Assembly (NCBI RefSeq): GCF_963676685.1
Contig: NC_092345.1
Span: 42,863,838 to 42,927,837 of the forward strand
DNA: 64,000 nucleotides
Source: Mytilus edulis
Lineage: Eukaryota > Mollusca > Bivalvia > Mytilida > Mytilidae
Reading direction: 5' to 3'
Position 1 is the first letter of the stretch; each line of letters begins with the position of its first letter. Under the pieces are notes generated by a model that was given only the letters and a program-made list of their open reading frames with translations, did no database searches and was not told the DNA's origin. Shown in pieces: positions 1 through 11,420 of the stretch. The position numbers were made by a program, and so were the translations under genes.

Positions 1-236
1 ATCTACATTTAACCACTATGTTCTATTTTTAGCCATGGCGGCCATCTTGGTTGGATGGCCGGGTCATAGGACACATTTTTTTTAAACTAGATACCCCAAG
101 GATGATTATGGCCAAGTTTGGTTAACTTTGTCCCAGAAGTTTCAGAGGAGAAGATTTTTGTAAAAGTTTACAGACGCCGGACGACGGAAGCCAAGTGATG
201 AGAAAAGCTCACTTGGTCCTTTTGGTCAGGTGAGCC
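1..236 (+). repeat. Dispersed repeat family D, 3' portion
   Basis: This segment resembles the longer copy at about 26131-27390. Both carry the phrase 'ccatg(g/a)cggcca', then a stretch about a locus of several bases being 'agaggagaagattttt', then an 'acgacgg' run, and end near 'gctcac/ggtgagc'. The copy is cut by the window start. No coding potential is seen. The repeat identity rests on the internal comparison; its class is unknown. Confidence 0.6.
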
Positions 237-685
237 AAAAAGACAGTTTATGTGTTCTGTAGATAATTTATGAAAAGGAAATTGTTTATTCTACCCAACA
301 TACCATCTTGTTAAATTTAATTCCTGTCGTGCCATTTATCCTGGTTAAACATGTTTGAAAAACATTTTTTTTTAAATTGTTTTATTAGTTCTTGTCCAGG
401 ATATACAAGACATATTTGCTAATGCATAATTGTAGACAAAGAACGAAAAATGTATTTTTTTCTGTTAAATAAACAATGTTGAAAGTCATAAAGACCCTTG
501 ATCGTCTGGTCTGTCAGTTTAAGTAACATATTTGAAAGAGAGAGAAAAAAAACACAACTCAAACAATTTTAAAACAAACAACACACTATATAGAATCAAA
601 AAAGAAATATCTCAATCGAATGGAAACTTTAAATTGATCTGTCAAAACATCGAAAAGTACCCTATTTTTTCTATTTTGACATTGA
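237..685. other. Gene-less AT-rich stretch
   Basis: I see no exon, RNA gene or clear repeat here. It ends at the direct repeat CATTGA (680-685) that flanks the foldback element. Confidence 0.5.
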
Positions 686-720
686 TACGGTGGCAGAATG
701 CGGCCATGAAAGAAAAAAAA

Positions 721-1146
721 ATTATGTTGTTCCCTCAAGATACTATGTCGTTCCCTCAAGATGATATGTCGTTCCCACAAGATAGTTATCTTGTTCCCTC
801 AAGATACTATGTCGTTTCCTCAAGATACTATGTCGTTCCCTCAAGATAGTTATCTCGTTCCCTCAAGATAGTTATCTCGTTCTCTCAAGATACTATGTCG
901 TTCCCTCAAGATGTTATGTTGTTCCCTCAAGATAGTTATCTCGTTCCCTCAAGATGCTATGTCGTTCCCTCAAGATACTATGTCGTTCCCTCAAGATGTT
1001 ATGTTGTTCCCTCAAGATGTTATGTCGTTCCCTCAAGTTACTATGTCGTTCCCTCAAGATGTTATGTTGTTCCCTCAAGATGCTATGTCGTTCCCTCAAG
1101 ATACTATGTTGTTCCCTCAAGATAATTATCTCGTTCCCTCAAGATT
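721..1146 (+). repeat. 21-bp tandem repeat, left arm of foldback element
   Basis: About 20 units of 21 bp with core TTCCCTCAAGATACTATG and a few recurrent variants (gatGTTATG, gatAGTTATC). Because 21 is a multiple of three and the units lack stops, all frames stay open on both strands. The ORFs across this block are therefore artefacts, not genes. Confidence 0.95.
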
Positions 1147-2382
1147 TTAAAATTGTATTGATATATTATTCATTTCGCCCTTCGAAGCGGAACTGTAGAC
1201 GTGGCAAGATCCCAAAAGTAGAATATTTGCATAATAATAATGATATAATAATTCTGTATTTAAAGAGAATAACTGAGAGGGGATAGGAGGGGTCCTGATC
1301 CAGAAATCCCGGGCTTAAAAACACGAAATCTCGAAATCCCGAATTTAAATAAAGTAAATCCCGACGTCCCGTATCCGAAAAAAAGAATTCCCGGATCCGA
1401 AAGGGTCAATCCCGAAATCCCGAAATTAAAAACACCCGATCCCGGAGTCCCAGTAAAGGTAGCACTCCACAGTTAGATGTGTAGTTTCGCATTTTGGCCC
1501 CTGAGGATTTTTCAAATAAAAGAGCTAGTGTGCAAAAAAAATCATTTTTGGATAGCTGAGTATTAAAATAGCCTTCGTATTGGGTTTATATGAACATCAA
1601 GATCATATAATGTATGTAATATAGGCTGTTTTCTGTATGACAGTCCGTATTTGTATGTCCATAACATACATTGGTCCGGCAATTTTTGTAATGTTTTTTT
1701 CCAACTTTTTGTCGCACGAACTTTGTGATTAGATTTTACGAAAAAATTAGGCGAAAGACATCCATTTTTTATTTGATCATTAGGAAGATTTATGAAAACA
1801 GTGTCTAAAAAGGTATCACTCAAAGGCATTGAAATTCTAGTTTGATCCAAATTTTGGGGGATATGTGACATGCATGTTTACCCCCTTTTTGCAATATTTT
1901 ATGGTAAATAAATGCAGAATGTTGCCATGGATACACAGAAAAGGAATTATTTGTCACCCTTTTAACATTTAAAAATTAAATCTAAGGAAGGTACTGATTA
2001 CATACATATGCACATGTACAACACAAACAGTTAGGTTAATGTATTAGAAATCCAGGAATAGGAGATGATAAAACATTTTGTGGCTCATTTTTAATTTTAT
2101 TTTCTAAGAGGTGGTAAAGGGTTATTTTTGTGCAACGTTTTCGGCCTTTTCATTTTCGTGTTTTCGTGATTTGGTGTTTTCTTTCTCGTTTTATCGTGTT
2201 TGGTTCGATGTGCGTGCTTCGTATTTCCCCTTATTTATTTTCCGTGTTTCTTGTCGGTGCTCTTAATTTCTCGTTCTTGCATTGTTCCGCATTTGACAAA
2301 AAAAGTGAATTGAAAGTAACTCCACGTCTTTACTCCACCGTTTCGAAGTTGTTAATAAAGAATAAATCAATATAATTGTATT

Positions 2383-2745
2383 GCTATGTTGAGGGAACGA
2401 GATAACTGTCTTGAGGGAACGACATAGTATCTTGAGGGAACGAGATAACTATCTTGAGGGAACGACATAGTATCTTGAGGGAACGAGATAACTATCTTGA
2501 GGGAACGACATAGTATCTTGAGGGAACAACATAACATCTTGAGGGAACGACATAGTATCTTGAGGGAACGAGATAATTATCTTGAGGGAACGAGATAACT
2601 ATCTTGAGAGAACGACATAGTATCTTGAGGGAACGAGATATCTATCTTGAGGGAACGACATAGTATCTTGAGGGAACGAGATAACTATCTTGTGGGAACG
2701 ACATAGCATCTTGAGGGAACGACATAGTATCTTGAGGGAACAACA
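2383..2745 (-). repeat. 21-bp tandem repeat, right arm of foldback element
   Basis: About 17 units of the same 21-bp repeat as the left arm, in the reverse orientation (core ATCTTGAGGGAACGACATAG). Variant types are shared between the arms, but their order and number differ, so the arms have expanded or contracted separately since they formed. Confidence 0.95.
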
Positions 2746-2790
2746 TAATTTTTTTTTCTTTCATGGCCGCATTCTGCCACCGTACATTGA

Positions 2791-3904
2791 GCGTATTTCA
2801 AAAATATTCTGAAGATTTTTATATCGATTCGTGTAAATATACACTCAAAAATTTCTCTGCATCTAGGTTTTTCTCAAAGGTATTATTTGAACCTTTTGTT
2901 TTCTCAGTTTTATTTTTGTTAGAAGTGTATATGGCAAGAAACAGAATTGATTGGGTTGTCTACCATAGTAACCTAAAATCCTAACTGCATTTCTTCACAA
3001 TTTGTACATTTTAGCCCTTGTCTAGAAATTTCCGAACTTTGATTTATTATGTTTTTTGTTTTGTTTTCCAGCAATAATGGTTGCCATATAAGATGCGGAA
3101 GTCATCATAATTCAAAAATCAATTGTCAGTAGATTCCTCTTGTCCCAAAAAGTTAAGATTCAATTAACCACAAAAAGAAGTTTTGGGTTTGTTTAAAAAC
3201 ATATAATTTGATGTGTAAAGCTAGAAAACTTAATTGAGTCGGAAATAAGAATTTTTCAAAAGAAATAATGCATCGTTTTACCAATAGTTGGAAAGTATGC
3301 AAAATGTTCTCAGCAGGATTTTAAAATACATGTATTTATTTCAACTGATGTTTTGAAACAGTGGAAGACCTTATAGATAATAAGAATTAAGCGCCAAAAA
3401 TACCACACAGAACTACAAATCCCCAAAAACCACCATCGTTCGACTACTCCGAAAAAAATGTCAAACGTTGTACCAAAAAATTACAAAAAAAAACCATGGT
3501 TGGTGGTAACGGCACGAATACTGATGTACGATCTCTATTAATAGTATGTTTAAGTAATTCACAACTTTTCTAGTCTATTGATGATTTAGAGTTTTACATA
3601 TTGTACATACACGTATCTATGATTTGTGTTTGAGTTGTTGGGTAGCTATTTCATTTGCATATACTTCGCATCACCAATTGTTGATTTTAAGTTTGTTCAT
3701 TCCTGAAAACCAAGGTTGACCGAAAAGATGGGTTGATCCACTGGCTAATTGTTGTTTACTTAACGTTCAGTGACAAATTAGTCTTGGATATTCCGGGTAA
3801 AACAGATTAAACAATAAATTTAATAGTAAGGTTTTATTATTATTATCATTGGATTAAACGTTTAAATTCTGATTGGAGAAAGGTGGAGTGAGAATATATA
3901 TATA
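2791..3904. other. Gene-less AT-rich stretch
   Basis: No exon, RNA gene or convincing repeat is seen. A short (TA)n tract lies near 3895-3908, at the edge of the next repeat. Confidence 0.4.
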
Positions 3905-4190
3905 TATAAAATTGAGAATGGAAATTGGAAATTGGGAGTGCTTCAAAGAGACAACAACCCGACCAAAGAGCTTCAGCTGGCACCTAAACAAAAATGTGTA
4001 CTATTTCAGTGATAATGGACGTCATATTAAAATACATGTAAGAAATTAAAATAAAAATGTGTACAAGACTAACAAGAGCCAGTGGCTCCTGACTTGGGAC
4101 AGGCGAAAATATGCGGCGGGGTTAAACATGTTCCTCCCATATACCTCTAGTCAATGTAGAAAAAACAAACACACAACAATATATACGTAT
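3905..4190 (+). repeat. Dispersed repeat family C, truncated copy
   Basis: It carries the family C landmarks in order: 'attgagaatggaaatt', 'acaacaacccgacc', 'cttcagctggc', 'gtgataatg', 'ctcctgacttgggacagg' and 'gcggcggggttaaacatg'. These match the longer copies at 32285-33240 and 40395-40960. An internal deletion removes the middle. The family appears to be the 3' tail of a retroelement (see the copy at 32285). Confidence 0.75.
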
Positions 4191-4269
4191 CCAGCAAACC
4201 ATTCGAAGGTGAAAGTTCAAAGTTTTACACATTACCAAACACTTACATGTTATGAAAACATGATTTAAT

Positions 4270-5884
4270 TTTTTAAAAAGTAGCAAAATATTCTGAAATT
4301 TTCATGTAATCTCTTAACTGGTCACTTCCTACGTCATCCAAGTTTAAAAGCATTTAAAATGGTAATGAAATTTGATTTTACGATTACAAGATTTATAGGT
4401 TTTTAATTCTTTGAGGAATTAAGCCTTGAAGTGAAAAAAAACCTTTAATAACTTAAATACTGATTTTAAATGAGTTGAACCACAGTACAACAGTGACGGA
4501 TAGAGACCAAATATCTTCGATTAAATTACGTTTTTTTCAGTGTTAAGCTGTGGGATAGGAAGTTTTAAAGTTTAAGGGGGCTTAATTTGCCTAGGGGGAA
4601 TAAAGTATTAACACCAATTTGACAATCTTCTAACTGTGAACACTCGAGTTCATAGTAAAAATCGTTTCAAAATATGAAGGCTGAACAGAAAAAGGATAGC
4701 ATAAATCGTTTTTGTCATATACATTTTTTAATTATAACATATAGTATTTCATTGAAAAAAAAATCTAACTGTTTTCTTCATCCACAGTTCATGTCTTTCT
4801 ATCAAGTCTGTCATAAAGTACGAATACTGCTCTGTTCATGTTACAAGATGACAAATATGTGTGTGTGTGTTTGTGTGTGTTTTAGGGGATGTTATTTTGC
4901 AAAAAAAATTAACTTGATTAAGACTATGAGTTGAACCACAGTACAATAACATATGGGTCTGCCTTGTTTTTAACATGTTATAATACAATTATTGTATTTA
5001 CAAATTATACAATTCTTATTGTCCCAAGTTCCCAAGTCGAGTACAAAGTCCAGTTAATGAGTTCAATAATACAACTATTTTGAAAGAACAAAAGTTTCAC
5101 ACTAACTGTCCAAACTACAGGGAGAAAGGCAGTAAATATTGGTTTAATTTTTATATTGACATAACCGTGGATCGAATTCACGAACTCTCTCATTCAAAGC
5201 GAGTTTTAAAAAAAAGCCAGTCTTTTTAAATTGTGGAACATAGAAACCAGTCCTCTAATCTCTTGTCTGAACATAAGCTGGCCATACATGCAAAATATTG
5301 AAACCTTTTTTTCAACCATTGTGCATGTGGTTCGAAGTTGTATTTTTTATATACTAGGTTTTTTTCTAATTCGAACAGATGATAATTATCTCTGACAAAT
5401 AACTGTTAGGTACACAATCCTTTAAATAAATGACCAATCTTGTGAATAAATTGAATTAGTTTATTTGTGTATTGGATATTTATCACATAAAGAAAATAAT
5501 CGTATCTATTTTGACTATAAATTGTATTGTTATTTTGAATTAAAGATTTTCTATCGTTGAAGGAATTTAAATGTAGTGTAAAAAGAAGTTAATATAGCTA
5601 ATAGGCTGCCGAACTTTAACAAAACCTACGGATTACTTATACACAGTTGGGGAGTAATTGTATGACATTGAGATTTCACTCTTATTATGAAGACATTTTC
5701 GTAACAAATATTTGCATTCAACATTCATGATAATTTATAGACTTCGGACAATACCGTTTTACAAAAACCGTTGACACAAGATAAAATACATATTTGACAA
5801 GGAACCTGCCTTTAATAAAAAGATTAAATATACTGTGTACATATATCTCAGGATAACAAACGGTGTGTTATAACATAGATTTGA
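4270..5884. other. Gene-less AT-rich stretch with a short GT microsatellite
   Basis: A (GT)n tract lies at about 4857-4880. The phrase 'gagttgaaccacagtacaa' occurs twice, near 4471 and 4928, which suggests an old duplication or repeat. No supported exon is seen on either strand. Confidence 0.4.
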
Positions 5885-6020
5885 GTGACGAGACGGATTA
5901 CTTTTAAATGCTTCTTGAAGTTTCCAAAAGACATTTTATGGTACACTTTACTGAATCTAAGGAGTTATATACTTAAATATATTGTGCAATTTTATGTGAA
6001 TTATTTTATTTTGACTGGAT

Positions 6021-6521
6021 ATGTCTTTCAACGTTTCTTATCATGGATTAGCAACCAAAAACATCAGACATATTTATTCAACAAGACAGAGTGTTCATAC
6101 AAATCCATATCGAAGGAGCAGAATTTACAATCCACCATCTCTGTCATATGAATATGCCATGAGGAAAAGACCAGATGTGAGTAAGAGATTAATGGCGTAT
6201 GATCCGGAATACGGCACTGTTTTACCAAGAGCACCCGCATTTCGCACGTTACCAGAGTATAATTTAGAACGCATGGTATCCAGACTTACAAAACCAAATA
6301 AAACAAAACAAAACCCAAGAGAATGTCAGCATTATAAGAAAAGTTTTAATGAATATGAATCTGATATGGAGAGTCCTAGGGATGAATTCAAAAGAACCAA
6401 AAGTGATGTGCGCAGAATCACAGAAAGATTATTGGAACCAAATGTTTGCCACAAACACCATCATTATTCAAAACATGACAGAATTGACGAAGATGGGGAC
6501 TTAACTCCTATACATATGTAG
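6021..6521 (+). CDS. Small basic protein of unknown function (166 aa), intronless ORF
   Basis: This is the best isolated ORF in the first 12 kb. It starts at the ATG at 6021, ends with TAG at 6519-6521, and is followed 37 bases later by a canonical AATAAA. The product is basic and rich in Arg, Lys, Tyr and His, with no signal peptide, membrane segment or recognised catalytic motif. Two short related motifs occur: MVSRLTKPN (about residue 90) and RITERLLEPN (about 131). They are loosely like the Arg-Leu-x-x-Pro motifs of testis/axoneme THEG-type repeats, but this is only a resemblance. A run of His (CHKHHH) follows the second motif. An ORF in another frame overlaps the start and is probably a shadow. 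Upstream non-coding exons cannot be excluded. I do not recognise the family. I think it is a real gene because of its length, amino-acid composition and the nearby polyadenylation signal. Confidence 0.6.
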   Translation: MSFNVSYHGLATKNIRHIYSTRQSVHTNPYRRSRIYNPPSLSYEYAMRKRPDVSKRLMAYDPEYGTVLPRAPAFRTLPEYNLERMVSRLTKPNKTKQNPRECQHYKKSFNEYESDMESPRDEFKRTKSDVRRITERLLEPNVCHKHHHYSKHDRIDEDGDLTPIHM

Positions 6522-6557
6522 GTTTAGGCAGATTACACTTTATATTATTCAATTTTA

Positions 6558-6563
6558 AATAAA
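6558..6563 (+). terminator. Polyadenylation signal AATAAA
   Basis: Canonical hexamer 37 bases after the stop of the 166-aa ORF, giving it a very short 3' untranslated region. Confidence 0.55.
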
Positions 6564-6764
6564 TAAGCCGTACTAACTCATATGCAATTCAGTATTACGC
6601 AATTTTGTTCTTTCAAATATTTATTATAATGTCATTATATATTATATAATTCACAATCATAAATTTTATTGGGAAGTTTTTGTTTTATTACTTTGCTTTT
6701 TCCAATCATTTCTTGAGTGCTTCAACTCCACCTGTCGTCTGCATGCAGATGTAAATTGGGTTTA

Positions 6765-8293
6765 TTCCCGATTGTCCCACTTTTTAAAATTTTAGAGTTC
6801 TGATTGTCCCACATGAAAAGTTCTGATTGTCCCACATTATTTTATGTAGTAAAATGTTCTTAGATAAACAAGGCTACTGTTGTTTGTTTTGCTAAATGAA
6901 CAAGAATTAATTATTGCACATTTAATATTAATTTTATAAAAGTATAAAAAAAATGTTTTTTAAATCATTAGATTGATACAATTTTGATTAAAAAAATATA
7001 ATATTTCTGATTTATGAAATAGATCTTTTAAGGTCTTGAATTAAATTTTTTCTGAACCTGATTTTTGGGTTTATACATCAAATGTTATCCATTTTTGGGC
7101 TATTATCATGAAAAAAATCACAGTTTCACAATTAAACTTTATTTTTTTTATACTTCAATAAAGATAGGGTGGACCAATCTGAATAGAACTAACTTAAAAA
7201 AACCTAGAAGTAGGTGTTAATATAAGAAAGTTTTATAAAATTTTATTGCTTTTTTGTGTCAAATTGACCATTCTATTGACTATTCTGAATCACTATTGAC
7301 CATTCTGTCAATTTGTCAATTTTGGAATTTTCTCTTTTTTTAGAACACAAATCTTATTATTTCAACTTCTTTGTTATAATTGATTGAAAAAATACATATT
7401 TGAAAAATTTGAAAGATTTTTTTTTATATGGAATGCACATGCTTCTGGTAAATTCATTTCTTGTACCCCCATCTATTTTCTCTAAATTTGCTGCTGTCTA
7501 GAACTTTTCCAGATCAGCCTTTCCAAGAATCACTATTAAAAGTTGTTTTTCCAATTTTCCCATTGTTTTTGCAGTCAACAGGACTCTTCACCAATTATAA
7601 AGAAGAGCAATACTTCCACAAGAAATAAGAAGATGTGGTATGATTGTCAATGAGACAACTCTCCCAAAGAGACCAAATGACACAGAAATTAACAACTATA
7701 GGTCACCATACGGCCTTCAACAATGAGCAAATTCCATACCACATAGCTACAAAAGGCCCCAAAATGACTAATGTAAAACGAGAAAACTAATGGCATAATT
7801 CATGTACAAAATAATGAACGAAAAACAAATATGTTACACGGCAACAAACGAAAACCACTGACTTACAGGCTCCTGGCTTGGGACATAACCACAACAAAGA
7901 CACTAAGTACAGATCTGAGAGTACTCACAGTACTGACTGCTAGTTCAAAGCCAATAAAAAAAATATGCATCTTAGACTAAAAAAAAAAAAAAAATTTTTT
8001 TTTAAAAGACTTCATATTATATCATATGATACTTCAATTGTACCTACTATGAGCAAAATAAAATATGTAAATATTATTATTTGTTCTTATTTTGTTCATA
8101 TTTTATAAGTTACATTGGTTATTAACCTTTGATTAACTGCAACACGCTATAAAAACAAATTAATCATTATAAAAACAGTTCCCAATTGTCCCACATTTAA
8201 ACTTCCCAATTGTCCCACAAACATATTCCCGATTGTCCCACAAAATTTCATTACCTTTTTACCTGTAATTTCAAAAAGTGGGACAATCGGGAA
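6765..8293. mobile_element. Non-autonomous DNA element with GATTGTCCCAC termini
   Basis: Left end TTCCCGATTGTCCCACTTTT and the matching reverse complement at the right end (about 8273-8293) form terminal inverted repeats of about 20 bases. Just inside, the motif (G/A)ATTGTCCCAC is repeated: about three times at 6770-6838 and three more times before the right terminus at 8170-8241. Such repeats are typical of subterminal transposase-binding sites. The AT-rich interior carries no transposase and is interrupted by a family A retroelement tail (7624-7985). I could not find a clear target-site duplication. Confidence 0.65.
7624..7985 (+). repeat. Dispersed repeat family A copy
   Basis: Opens with 'aagaagatgtggtatgatt' and continues through 'gacaactct', 'caaatgacacagaaattaac', 'ggtcaccatacggcct', 'ggccccaaaatgac' and 'ggctcctggcttgggac'. 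It ends by an A-run at 7979-7993. This is one of the most recurrent units in the window (also near 9806, 11345, 13950, 14235, 35888, 43213 and 62745) and one I associate with mussel genomes. It is nested inside the element at 6765-8293, so it inserted later. Confidence 0.85.
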
Positions 8294-8763
8294 GACACCG
8301 TAAATTGTTATCCCCATACATGTATATCTAAAACTGCTTACCATCTGTTAAAGTGTACATACACTTTTTTTAATAATTAATAACGGGTAATTGATATTAC
8401 ATCGTTAAATTAATACTAATATGAACAAGAGATGTAGGGTACACGCCACTGAAACATCAACACAATAATACATATACCATAAGTATTCATTCAGCCGCTT
8501 CATTTGAACTTTGGTGGACTGTTGTCTTATTGGCTATCATACATGTAACACATCTCTATATTTTCATATAGTCTTGATTAATAGACATGATGTGTCTATA
8601 TTAGCCAAGCTCTTCGACAAAATCGTCCGAAGTCTAAAAAAGTGTTGACTGTTTTATACATGTTCCTTTTTCGCTCACTAAGAGAAAATTCCTCCTAAAA
8701 CTGAACAAACAATTAGAACGACAGTGTGTAGCATAGTTTCCACAAAAAGCTGTGTATAATTAG

Positions 8764-9290
8764 TTATCAAAGGTACCAGGATTATAATTTAGTACGCCAG
8801 ACGCACGTTTCGTCTACATAAGACTCATCAGTGACGCTCATATCAAAATATTTATAAAGCCAAACAAGTACAAAGTTGAAGAGCATTGAGGATCCAAAAT
8901 TCCAAAAAGTTGTGCCAAATACGGCTAAAATAATCTATGCCTGGGATAAGAAAATCCTTAATAGTTTTCGAAAAATTCAAAGGTTTGTAAACAGGAAATT
9001 TATAGAAATTACCACATTATTGATATTCATGTCAACACCGAAGTGTTGACTACTGGGCTGGTGATACCCTCGGGGACGAAACGTCCACCAGCAGTGGCAT
9101 CGACCCAGTGGTGTAAATAGTTATCAAAGGTACCAGGATTATAATTTAGTACGCCAGACGAGCGTTTCGTCTACATAAGACTCATCAGTGACGCTCATAT
9201 CAAAATATTTATAAAGCCAAACAAGTACAAAGTTAAAGAGCATTGAGGATCCAAAATTCCAAAAAGTTGTGCCAAATACGGCATATGCAA
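8764..9290 (+). repeat. Repeat family B, about 1.5 tandem monomers
   Basis: The block starting 'ttatcaaaggtaccagg' at about 8764 recurs almost unchanged at about 9119, a monomer of roughly 355 bp. The shared part includes 'gtttcgtctacataagactc' and 'aagccaaacaagtacaaag'. Between the two lies a segment with 'aacaccgaagtgttgac' and 'ggggacgaaacgtccacc'. Fragments of the same family occur near 29030, 31825 and 50690. Confidence 0.85.
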
Positions 9291-9299
9291 TAGCTAACT

Positions 9300-9800
9300 A
9301 TGTATAATGATATCTGGACACGTTTAATTCTGACCAGAATGACCAAATGCATTTGTTTTTAATGATATTTTTCACTGGACACCAGATTGCAAAACAACGA
9401 GCAGTATATATAAGTTTAAGTTATTATCCAATGGCTATTATCGGCGGCCATCTTTATTGTTCAAATCGACATAAAAAGAATATTTGGGTTTTATTTTGGA
9501 ACCGTATCACAATACATCTCAAAACCTCGAAAACTTGTATATATGTATTTATCACAGGCACCGAGAAATAACCACGTTTCCTCAAGTCAACTATCAGGAA
9601 TCTCAGATCAGCAATCATCCTCCATATGTCGTCAGTGTATAAGTATAAAACCACTTATTCAAAGCCCCATTGCTTTCTACGTTAAAGTCTGCAATTTAAA
9701 GCATTAATGGCTACTTTGCCGTCTAAAATTCAAATAAAGAGACAGTCATTTTTATGTCAAAACTGTACCTTATTCTGACTTATTAAACATACTTCCTGTA
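9300..9800. other. Gene-less stretch
   Basis: Only short overlapping ORFs on both strands; none has a recognisable domain, supported splice sites or repeat landmarks. Confidence 0.4.
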
Positions 9801-9805
9801 ATTCA

Positions 9806-10095
9806 GTGGTTGTCGTTTGTTTATGTGTTACATGCATGTTTTTCGTTCATTTTTTGTACATACATGTAGATAAGGACGTTAGTTTTCTCTTTTGAATTGT
9901 TTTACATTGTCATTTTTGGGGCCTTTTATAGCCGACTATGCGGTATGGGCTTTGCTAATTGTGGAAGGTCGTACGGTGACCTATAGTTGTTAATTTCTGT
10001 GTCATTTGGTCTCTTGTAGACAATCCAATATTTGGATTTTACACCAATAAAATGATTTGATTTGATTTGTTGAGAGTTGTCTCTTTGGTAATCGT
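9806..10095 (-). repeat. Family A repeat copy, reverse orientation, with internal insertion
   Basis: Reads as family A on the minus strand, from 'gttgtcgtttgtt' through 'ttttggggccttttatag', 'cggtgacctatagttgtt' and 'catttggtctcttgt'. At about 10021-10069 a stretch of roughly 50 bases ('aatatttggattttac', 'atttgatttgatttg') interrupts it, after which the family A sequence resumes with 'gagagttgtctcttt'. Confidence 0.75.
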
Positions 10096-10099
10096 CCTT

Positions 10100-11340
10100 A
10101 ATTTTCCTTTTTTTATATCTAATTGCATATAAGAACGTACTAGTTCCCGGTAGTTTGACAGTACACATTTAATTTGGAAAACATGGACTTCCGATCTGAA
10201 CAACTGGCCAAATGTGCCTTCCAAATTATAATTCTATATCCCTTTTTATTATTCAAAAGAAACTTCAAGCAGGGGTTCTTCAATATTCACAAGTCCCCAA
10301 GTTTTCATTTGATACCAACTAAGGCAGATTCAAAGACCATACTCTGAACGTGCACTTTCCTTAGGGTCAATGCCTAGCAGTTCAACTGCAGCAACTGTAC
10401 CAATGTCAAAGTAATACGATTCCAATATGAAAGCATTGATAACACGAAACGCTGCCAATGTTATTGTAAATGATGTATATTTCTACACATAATGACTCTT
10501 CAGTGACGAGGCTAAAATGATTACCTATTCAAAACCCAGTATAACCTTCGAAGAGCTGTGTATATCCATAATGTTATAAAAAAGCATGGAAAATAGACAG
10601 TAATATAGTGCATTGACTTGACATATCAACGATATAAGGATGAGGCTAAGAAACGGGGAAATGCGAGGCTGTGCATGTTTTTCCAATAATTGCAAAAGAT
10701 ACAAGGTTGAATCGTTCCACGCATATGCATCAGAAACAAGAACAGGTTGAAGAGGTCGTATGAATAATTAAAGATTATTTCGGCAACTTCTATTTAAATA
10801 TTCATGAGGAAAAGTGATATCGGGTCAGTGACTGTTACAGTATATGACATAGAAATATATAGTCAACGCATTTTGACTGCTCAAATAGAACGAGTGCAGT
10901 ATAAAACTCAAATATTATGCACGAAGAAGATAACTTCCGGAATTTCAAAAAAGATGTTCCAAGTCTTATCACTGCAAATTTCATAGACACAGTATCCATA
11001 TTTTCACGCCTGTATCGATGTTCAACCAATCAGATTTGCCGTCAGGTTGTTTAGTAGCAGCTTAGCTAAACAACTACAGTTTAATTAACTGAAGAACAGT
11101 TTTGAAACAGTAAAAGGAGAAAAGGACAAATATCCGACATTCCGCTCTTATAAAGTCATGTAATATTTTCGATTTACATGTTTTAAAATTTGAAAGTCTT
11201 AGGTTTTTTTCTAATTTCAACCAATTATTTAAATAAATGGTTTTTTTTATTGGGAAACCCTTATTTTGTTAAGATGTTGTGGTAAGTTTATTTGAAGCTT
11301 CGAAATTAATCACCATTGCAAATATGCACTATATCATTTC
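10100..11340. other. Gene-less stretch
   Basis: No exon or recognisable repeat could be supported. The ORFs here are short, overlap on opposite strands and resemble no known family. Confidence 0.4.
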
Positions 11341-11344
11341 GATC

Positions 11345-11420
11345 AGTAAATAAGAAGATGTGGTATGATTGTCAATAAGAAGAACAAATGACGAAGAAAT
11401 TAACAACTTTCGGTCATCGT
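11345..11420 (+). repeat. Family A repeat fragment
   Basis: A short remnant with 'aataagaagatgtggtatga' followed by an internally deleted 'caaatgacgaagaaattaac' segment. No coding content. Confidence 0.7.

Larger units (their letters stand above)
686..2784. mobile_element. Foldback-type transposable element with tandem-repeat arms
   Basis: The outer 50 bases or so are near-perfect inverted repeats. The left end begins TACGGTGGCAGAATGCGG and the right end finishes with its reverse complement. Each terminus runs straight into an array of a 21-bp unit (core TTCCCTCAAGAT), in opposite orientation in the two arms (about 721-1146 and 2383-2745). The element is flanked by the direct repeat CATTGA at 680-685 and 2785-2790, extendable to ACATTGA if the terminal base is shared, as expected of a target-site duplication. 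The interior of about 1.2 kb carries short repeats of 'aaatcccga' (1295-1450) and a 102-codon minus-strand ORF (1563-1871) with no recognised domain. No transposase is seen, so it is probably non-autonomous. The superfamily is undecided. Confidence 0.85.

Noticed and set aside
532-1286. Overlapping ORFs on both strands encoding SFPQD/YYVVPSR-type repeats
   Set aside because: They follow from a stop-free 21-bp tandem repeat, multiple of three, inside a transposable element; all three frames are open in the same way.
2130-2375. 81-aa ORF with a hydrophobic, Phe-rich sequence
   Set aside because: Lies in the T-rich interior of the foldback element beside the right repeat array. Composition follows base bias, and no motif or splice support was seen.
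5885-6151. 88-aa ORF overlapping the start of the 6021-6521 ORF
   Set aside because: Different frame, AT-biased composition, no homology recognised. The 166-aa frame has the better composition and a downstream polyadenylation signal.
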